Source: Micromonospora echinospora
Lineage (GTDB): Bacteria; Actinomycetota; Actinomycetes; Mycobacteriales; Micromonosporaceae
Length of the DNA: 64,000 bases
NCBI RefSeq assembly: GCF_014203425.1
Contig: NZ_JACHJC010000001.1
Location: 3,100,001-3,164,000 of the forward strand
Direction of reading: 5' to 3'
Positions within the stretch are counted from its first letter, which is position 1; the number at the start of each line of letters is the position of its first letter. The notes under the pieces were generated by a model. It did no database searches. It was given only the letters and a program-made list of their open reading frames with translations, and was not told where the DNA came from. Of this stretch, positions 56,477 through 64,000 are shown piece after piece. Made by a program: the position numbers and the translations under genes.

Positions 56477-56508
56477 AAAGGGCCCGTGCCGGACGGCACG
56501 GGCCCTTT
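56477..56508. terminator. Bidirectional terminator, nusB / bldD
   Basis: A perfect 14-bp stem (AAAGGGCCCGTGCC and complement) with loop GGAC, ending in TTTT on the forward strand and preceded by A-rich sequence for the reverse direction, lies between the convergent nusB and bldD genes. Confidence 0.85.
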
Positions 56509-56520
56509 TCGTACGGGATG

Positions 56521-57009
56521 TCAGGACGCGAAGAACGCCCGCGGGTCGGCGACCAGCACACCGTGCTCGGTCAGCCGCTCGATCAGCCCCGACGGTGAGG
56601 CGTCGTAGACGATCGCGAGGGCGCGCAGGTCGTCGGCGCGGATGGAGAGCACCCGGCCGTTGTAGTCGCCGCGCTGCTGCTGGATGGCGCGCGCGTAGCG
56701 GGCGACGTAGGCCAGGTCCTCGGAGGCCTCGTCGTAGAGCCGCTCCAGGTCCAGCACGATCTTGCTGGTGGGCTCGTGACGCACCCCGCTGCCGTCGGGC
56801 AGCAGCTCCGAGACGGGAACACGGTAGAAGTCGGCCAGTTCCGCCAGGCGGGACACGGTGACGGCGCGGTCGCCGCGCTCGTACGAGCCGACCACCACGG
56901 CCTTCCACCGCCCGTTCGACTTCTCCTCCACCCCTTGCAGGGACAGGCCCTGCTGCTGGCGGATGGAGCGCAGGCGGGCGCCCAGAGACTTGGCGTATTC
57001 AGAGGGCAT
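56521..57009 (-). CDS. bldD: Developmental regulator BldD, cyclic-di-GMP-responsive
   Basis: A 162-aa master regulator of actinobacterial development. Residues about 5-70 form the xenobiotic-response-element HTH domain (LGARLRSIRQQQGLSLQGVEE and VVVGSYERGDRAVTVSRLAELA). The C-terminal domain has Arg113-Gly-Asp115 followed eight residues later by Arg124-x-x-Asp127, the known bipartite cyclic-di-GMP signature. Tetrameric c-di-GMP lets BldD dimerise and repress sporulation genes in Streptomyces. It faces pyrR divergently. GTAAC-like half-sites spaced 10 bp apart at 57184-57208 may be its own binding site. Confidence 0.95.
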   Translation of the reverse strand: MPSEYAKSLGARLRSIRQQQGLSLQGVEEKSNGRWKAVVVGSYERGDRAVTVSRLAELADFYRVPVSELLPDGSGVRHEPTSKIVLDLERLYDEASEDLAYVARYARAIQQQRGDYNGRVLSIRADDLRALAIVYDASPSGLIERLTEHGVLVADPRAFFAS

Positions 57010-57183
57010 TCGGACACTCCCAGTGCTGCTCGGGGTTCTCCCAGCTATCGCTACGGAGCGTGACGGTACGGGGATTGCGACACGTGGTCAAGTGGTGGTG
57101 TCCACGGGGTCCGGGGCGCTCGTGTGGCTTGTCCGCATTTCTCCGGGCTGACCAGCAGGTCAGGACCGGCGGCGGGCGGCCCG

Positions 57184-57208
57184 GTGACCGCTGGTAACGT
57201 GGCGTTAA
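57184..57208. promoter_or_regulatory. Candidate BldD box array
   Basis: Half-sites GTGAC (57184), GTAAC (57194) and GTTAA (57204) are exactly 10 bp apart. GTAACGTGGCGTTAA fits the published BldD consensus (TNAC ... GTNA) at the conserved outer positions but not at the centre. BldD is known to repress its own gene in Streptomyces. The site could also affect pyrR. Confidence 0.5.
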
Positions 57209-57251
57209 GCCCCGGTCCGGGCCCCGCGCGGGCCCCCGGAGCCGACCCAGA

Positions 57252-57290
57252 CGTCCTTTAACGACCCGTCCCGTGAGGCGGGGAAGGAGG
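57252..57290 (+). promoter_or_regulatory. PyrR-binding leader hairpin covering the pyrR ribosome binding site
   Basis: The leader contains the PyrR-type loop GTCCCGTGAGGCGG (57268-57281), close to the known consensus UCC-N-G-N-GAGG. CCGTC pairs with GCGGG around it, and upstream CCTTT pairs with AAGG of the ribosome binding site (AAGGAGG, 57284-57290). PyrR bound with UMP would thus hide the RBS, matching translational repression shown for mycobacterial PyrR. Confidence 0.7.
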
Positions 57291-57296
57291 TCCGCC

Positions 57297-57881
57297 GTGG
57301 CCTACCCACCGGCTGCCCATTCGTCACCGCCGCGACAACCCTCGGTGAAGGTGATCCTCGCCGCTGCCGACGTCTCGCGGGTGGTCGACCGCATCGCCCA
57401 CCAGATCCTGGAGAAGACCCAGGGCGCCGCCGACACCGTGCTGCTCGGCATCCCCACCCGGGGTGTGCCGCTGTCCCGCCGCCTCGCGGACCGGATCAGC
57501 ACCTTCGAGGACGTGACGGTACCGGTCGGCGTGCTCGACATCACGCTCTACCGCGACGACCTGCGCCGGCACGCCACCCGCGCGGTCGGCCCGACCGATC
57601 TGCCGTCCGGCGGGATCGACGGCAAGCGGGTGATCCTCGTCGACGACGTGCTGTTCTCCGGCCGCACCGTACGGGCCGCGCTCGACGCGCTCAGCGACGT
57701 CGGCCGCCCGGCCTCGGTGCAACTCGCGGTCCTGGTCGACCGCGGTCACCGTCAGCTCCCGATCCGCGCCGACTACGTCGGCAAGAACATCCCCACCGCG
57801 CTGGCCGAGAACGTGAAGGTCACCCTCGCCGAGACCGACGGCACGGACGAGGTACGGCTGTACGGAGGCTCTCCCGCATGA
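57297..57881 (+). CDS. pyrR: Pyrimidine operon regulator / uracil phosphoribosyltransferase PyrR
   Basis: A 194-aa RNA-binding protein with a phosphoribosyltransferase fold. [21 protein letters not shown] is the PRPP loop. [14 protein letters not shown] and the basic segment [20 protein letters not shown], with RNA-contacting residues, match the family. It responds to UMP/UTP to repress the pyr genes. The start is GTG at 57297, just after a leader with a PyrR site over the RBS. It overlaps pyrB by four bases. Confidence 0.95.
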   Translation: MAYPPAAHSSPPRQPSVKVILAAADVSRVVDRIAHQILEKTQGAADTVLLGIPTRGVPLSRRLADRISTFEDVTVPVGVLDITLYRDDLRRHATRAVGPTDLPSGGIDGKRVILVDDVLFSGRTVRAALDALSDVGRPASVQLAVLVDRGHRQLPIRADYVGKNIPTALAENVKVTLAETDGTDEVRLYGGSPA

Positions 57882-58804
57882 TCCGGCACCTGCTCTCCGG
57901 CGCCGACCTGGACGCCGCCACCGCCACCCTGGTCCTGGACACCGCCGCGGAGATGGCGACGGTGGCCGGGCGCGAGGTCAAGAAGCTGCCCGCGCTGCGC
58001 GGGCGCACCGTGGTCAACCTCTTCTACGAGGACTCCACCCGGACCCGGATCTCGTTCGAGGCGGCCGCCAAGCGGCTCAGCGCCGACGTGATCAACTTCT
58101 CTGCCAAGGGCTCCAGCGTGACCAAGGGGGAGAGCCTGAAGGACACCGCGCTGACGCTCCAGGCGATGGGCGCGGACGCGGTGGTCGTCCGGCACCCCGC
58201 CTCCGGCGCGCCGCACCGGCTCGCCGAGTGGGTCGACGGGTCGGTGGTCAACGCCGGTGACGGCACCCACGAGCACCCCACCCAGGCGCTGCTCGACGCG
58301 TACACGATGCGGTCCCGGCTGGGCCGGCTCGACGGGCTGCACGTGGCGATCGTCGGCGACGTGCTGCACTCCCGGGTGGCCCGCTCCAACGTGCTGCTGC
58401 TGTCCACGCTCGGCGCGAAGGTCACCCTGGTCGGCCCGCCCACGCTCATCCCGGTCGACATCTCCGCCGCGCTCGCCCCCGGCACCGACGTCTGTTACGA
58501 CCTCGACGCCGTTCTCCCAGATGTGGACGTGGTGATGATGCTGCGGGTGCAGCGGGAACGGATGGGTGACTCCTACTTCCCGTCGGCCCGGGAGTACGCC
58601 CGCCGCTACGGGCTCGACGGGCCGCGCATGCGCCGGCTGCCCGAGCACGCGATCGTCATGCACCCCGGGCCGATGAACCGGGGGATGGAGATCACGCCCG
58701 AGGTGGCCGACTCACCCCGCTCCACCATCGTCGAACAGGTCGCCAACGGGGTCTCCGTGCGGATGGCCGTGCTCTACCTGCTGCTCGGAGGGAACAACCG
58801 GTGA
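57878..58804 (+). CDS. pyrB: Aspartate carbamoyltransferase catalytic subunit
   Basis: A 308-aa transcarbamoylase that forms carbamoyl-aspartate from carbamoyl phosphate and aspartate. [13 protein letters not shown] is the carbamoyl phosphate loop, [11 protein letters not shown] the 80s-type loop, [13 protein letters not shown] and [11 protein letters not shown] follow, and [11 protein letters not shown] is the aspartate site. No pyrI regulatory subunit gene is present; the next gene is pyrC. Translational coupling on both sides (ATGA with pyrR and GTGA with pyrC). Confidence 0.97.
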   Translation: MIRHLLSGADLDAATATLVLDTAAEMATVAGREVKKLPALRGRTVVNLFYEDSTRTRISFEAAAKRLSADVINFSAKGSSVTKGESLKDTALTLQAMGADAVVVRHPASGAPHRLAEWVDGSVVNAGDGTHEHPTQALLDAYTMRSRLGRLDGLHVAIVGDVLHSRVARSNVLLLSTLGAKVTLVGPPTLIPVDISAALAPGTDVCYDLDAVLPDVDVVMMLRVQRERMGDSYFPSAREYARRYGLDGPRMRRLPEHAIVMHPGPMNRGMEITPEVADSPRSTIVEQVANGVSVRMAVLYLLLGGNNR

Positions 58805-60078
58805 CCGCGTACCTCATCACAGGCGTCAGTGTGGTCGGCGGCGAGCCGACCGACCTGCTCATCCGCGACGGCGTGGTGGCCGCCGTCGGCGGCGGCCTCG
58901 CCGCCGACGACGCCACAGTGCTCGACGCGACCGGCCTGGTCGCGCTGCCCGGCCTGGTCGACCTGCACACCCACCTGCGCGAGCCCGGCCGGGAGGACGC
59001 CGAGACCGTCGAGTCCGGCTCCCGGGCCGCGGCGCTCGGCGGCTACACAGCTGTGTGCGCGATGGCGAACACCTCGCCGGTCGCCGACACCGCGGGCGTG
59101 GTCGAGCAGGTCTGGCGGCTCGGCCGGGAGGCCGGCCTGGTCGACGTGCAGCCGATCGGCGCGGTCACCGTCGGGCTGGCCGGTGAGCGCCTGGCCGAGC
59201 TGGGCGCGATGGCCGACTCGGCCGCCGGGGTGCGGATCTTCTCCGACGACGGGCACTGCGTGGCCGACCCGCGGCTCATGCGCCGGGCGCTGGAGTACGT
59301 CAAGGCGTTCGACGGCGTGATCGCCCAGCACGCCGAGGAGCCCCGGCTCACCGAGGGCGCGCAGATGCACGAGGGCGAGGTGTCCACCCGCCTCGGCCTG
59401 ACCGGCTGGCCCGCCGTCGCCGAGGAGGCGATCATCGCCCGGGACGTGCTGCTGGCCGAGCACGTCGGCAGCCGCCTGCACGTCTGCCACGTCTCCACCG
59501 CCGGCAGCGTCGAGGTGCTGCGCCAGGCCAAGTCGCGCGGGGTACGGGTCACCGCCGAGGTGACCCCGCACCACCTGCTGCTGACCGACGAGAAAGCGGA
59601 GAGCTACGACCCGGTCTTCAAGGTCAACCCGCCGCTGCGCACCGCCGCCGACATCGCCGCGCTGCGGGAGGCGCTGGCCGAGGGCGTCATCGACGTCATC
59701 GCCACCGACCACGCGCCGCACGCCGTGGAGGACAAGGAGTGCGAGTGGGCGTACGCCCGGCCGGGCATGCTCGGCCTGGAGACGGCGCTGTCCATCGCGC
59801 TCGACGTGTTCGGTCCGCGCTGGGACCTGATCGCCGAGCGGATGTCCCGCACGCCGGCCCGCATCGCCGGGCTGGCCGGGCACGGCCTCGACCCGGCGCC
59901 CGGCGTGCCGGCCAACCTGACCCTGGTCGACCCGGCCGCCCGCCGCCTCATCGAGCCGGCGGAGCTGGCCAGTCGCAGTCGCAACACCCCGTACGCCCGC
60001 ATGACGCTGCCGGGTCGCATCGTGGCGACCTTCCTGCGCGGCGAGCCGACGGTCCTGGACGGAAAGGCTGTTAAGTGA
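58801..60078 (+). CDS. pyrC: Dihydroorotase
   Basis: A 425-aa amidohydrolase closing dihydroorotate. [22 protein letters not shown] binds the first metal and substrate, [13 protein letters not shown] and HVCHVST-type segments supply further His ligands, and [15 protein letters not shown] has the catalytic Asp. This is the type I dihydroorotase subgroup. It overlaps pyrB by four bases, and a short intergenic sequence links it to carA. Confidence 0.96.
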   Translation: MTAYLITGVSVVGGEPTDLLIRDGVVAAVGGGLAADDATVLDATGLVALPGLVDLHTHLREPGREDAETVESGSRAAALGGYTAVCAMANTSPVADTAGVVEQVWRLGREAGLVDVQPIGAVTVGLAGERLAELGAMADSAAGVRIFSDDGHCVADPRLMRRALEYVKAFDGVIAQHAEEPRLTEGAQMHEGEVSTRLGLTGWPAVAEEAIIARDVLLAEHVGSRLHVCHVSTAGSVEVLRQAKSRGVRVTAEVTPHHLLLTDEKAESYDPVFKVNPPLRTAADIAALREALAEGVIDVIATDHAPHAVEDKECEWAYARPGMLGLETALSIALDVFGPRWDLIAERMSRTPARIAGLAGHGLDPAPGVPANLTLVDPAARRLIEPAELASRSRNTPYARMTLPGRIVATFLRGEPTVLDGKAVK

Positions 60079-60133
60079 GCGCGAGGAACGCAGCGGAGCG
60101 GAGTCCCGCAGTCGCGAACGAAAGGCGGGCACA
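60079..60133 (+). other. Short pyrC-carA spacer with a GAGCGGAG-type sequence
   Basis: The 55-bp gap carries GAACGCAGCGGAGCGGAG, similar in type to the GAGCGGAGCGAG sequence after alaS (47846-47872). It has no hairpin of note. AAAGG precedes the carA GTG. Confidence 0.4.
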
Positions 60134-61298
60134 GTGAAGCGACGGCCTGCAATTCTCGTCCTCGAGGACGGGCGCACGTTCCACGGCGAGGCGTACGGCA
60201 GCGTCGGGGAGACCTTCGGCGAGGCGGTCTTCAACACCGGTATGACCGGCTACCAGGAGACGCTCACCGACCCCTCCTACCACCGGCAGGTGGTGGTGCA
60301 GACCGCGCCGCACATCGGCAACACCGGCGTCAACGGCGAGGACGACGAGTCCGACCGGATCTGGGTGGCCGGATACGTGGTGCGCGACCCGGCCCGGATC
60401 AGCTCCAACTGGCGCGCCACCGGCGGGCTGGAGGACCGGCTCGCCGCCGAGGGCGTGGTCGGCATCAGCGGCGTGGACACCCGGGCGCTGACCCGGCACC
60501 TGCGTGAGCGCGGCGCGATGCGCGTCGGCATCTCCAGCGTCGAGGACGACCCGGCCGCCCTGCTGGAGCGGGTCCGCCGCTCGCCGCAGATGGTCGGCGC
60601 GAACCTGTCCGACGAGGTGACCACGGCCAAGCCGTACGTCGTCGAGGCGCAGGGCGAGCACCGGTTCACGGTGGCCGCCGTGGACCTGGGCATCAAGCGC
60701 AACGTGCCGCGCCGGCTCGCCGCCCGCGGCGTCACCACCCACGTGCTGCCCGCCGGGTCGACGATCGAGGACCTGCTCGCCACCGGCGCGGACGCGGTCT
60801 TCTTCTCGCCCGGCCCGGGCGACCCGGCGACCGCCGACGGCCCGGTGGCGCTGGCCCGGGAGGTGCTGGCCCGGCGGATCCCGCTGTTCGGCATCTGCTT
60901 CGGCAGCCAGATCCTCGGCCGGGCGCTCGGCTTCGGCACCTACAAGCTCGGGTACGGCCACCGCGGCATCAACCAGCCGGTGCTCGACCGGGCCACCGGC
61001 AAGGTCGAGGTGACCAGCCACAACCACGGTTTCGCGGTGCAGGTGCCGGGCGCCGGGGACGGCGCCGTGGTGCCGGATCAGGTGATCCAGACCGAGTTCG
61101 GCGGTGTCCAGGTGTCACACGTCTGCCTCAATGACAACGTGGTCGAGGGGCTGCGGGGCGTGGACGTGCCCGCCTTCACCGTCCAGTACCACCCGGAGGC
61201 GGCGGCCGGCCCGCACGACGCGGACTACCTCTTCGACCGCTTCGCCGAGCTGATCGAGAGCGGCGGCCCCGACCGGAACCACAGTGAAGGCGGCAAGA

Positions 61299-61306
<8 letters not shown>
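60134..61306 (+). CDS. carA: Carbamoyl phosphate synthetase small (glutaminase) subunit
   Basis: A 390-aa amidotransferase that supplies ammonia to CarB. The N-terminal domain starts [18 protein letters not shown] and includes [10 protein letters not shown]. The class I glutaminase has the nucleophile Cys in [14 protein letters not shown] (the family more often shows GHQ or GNQ) and the His-Glu of [19 protein letters not shown] is conserved too. Start GTG at 60134. It overlaps carB by eight bases. Confidence 0.96.

Positions 61307-64000
<2,694 letters not shown>

Overview
The window is high-GC chromosomal DNA from an actinobacterium, most likely a Micromonospora-type member of the Micromonosporaceae. 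Evidence: strong G/C bias at third codon positions, many GTG starts, four-base ATGA/GTGA overlaps, a BldD orthologue with the cyclic-di-GMP signature, an actinobacterial ruvCAB-yajC-secDF-apt-rel block, and short intergenic palindromes of the kind I associate from memory with this family. Genus is inference. No rRNA, tRNA, CRISPR array, phage, transposase or complete insertion sequence was seen.

Layout. 0-16 kb is an accessory, catabolic and regulatory arm: secreted amidase, HExxH protein, class V aminotransferase, acyl-CoA dehydrogenase / TetR / aldehyde dehydrogenase / alcohol dehydrogenase, a cobalamin-binding orphan, TetR / flavin monooxygenase, MFS pump / TetR, and 3-hydroxybutyrate dehydrogenase with a GAF-PucR regulator. 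16-30 kb is core: ruvCAB, yajC-secD-secF, apt, rel, two membrane-anchored cyclophilin-like proteins, a metallo-beta-lactamase-fold hydrolase and hisS. 30-39 kb mixes an acyl-ACP desaturase, a thioesterase remnant, a secreted S1 protease, a DUF998 protein, aspS, an RmlD-like reductase, an ArsR-MFS pair and a GNAT enzyme. 39-64 kb is mostly one direction: small membrane protein, rarA, a very large Pro/Gly/Arg-rich membrane protein, DUF948 and DUF6167 proteins, alaS, ruvX, mltG, aroE-aroC-aroK, (reverse-strand CtaG-like and DUF2243 genes), aroB-aroQ-efp-nusB, bldD (reverse), then pyrR-pyrB-pyrC-carA-carB, with carB cut by the window edge.

How the genes work together. The aro genes give most of the shikimate pathway (steps AroB, AroQ, AroE, AroK, AroC), and the pyr/car genes give the first steps of UMP synthesis under PyrR, apparently through a leader hairpin covering the ribosome binding site. 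RuvCAB, RuvX and RarA serve recombination and replication repair; YajC-SecD-SecF drive protein export; Rel makes and degrades (p)ppGpp. Several local regulators have palindromes at their own promoters that can be read directly, most clearly the TetR gene at 5278, whose 19-bp site recurs upstream of the aldehyde dehydrogenase operon.

The most unusual items are: the 1066-residue disordered membrane protein at 41-44 kb; families of long intergenic palindromes mostly between convergent gene ends; short duplications of gene 3' ends that include the stop codon; a six-codon open frame joining ruvA to ruvB; an orphan CarH-like cobalamin domain; a cyclophilin paralogue lacking its catalytic arginine; and a His-rich membrane gene pair interrupting the shikimate cluster.
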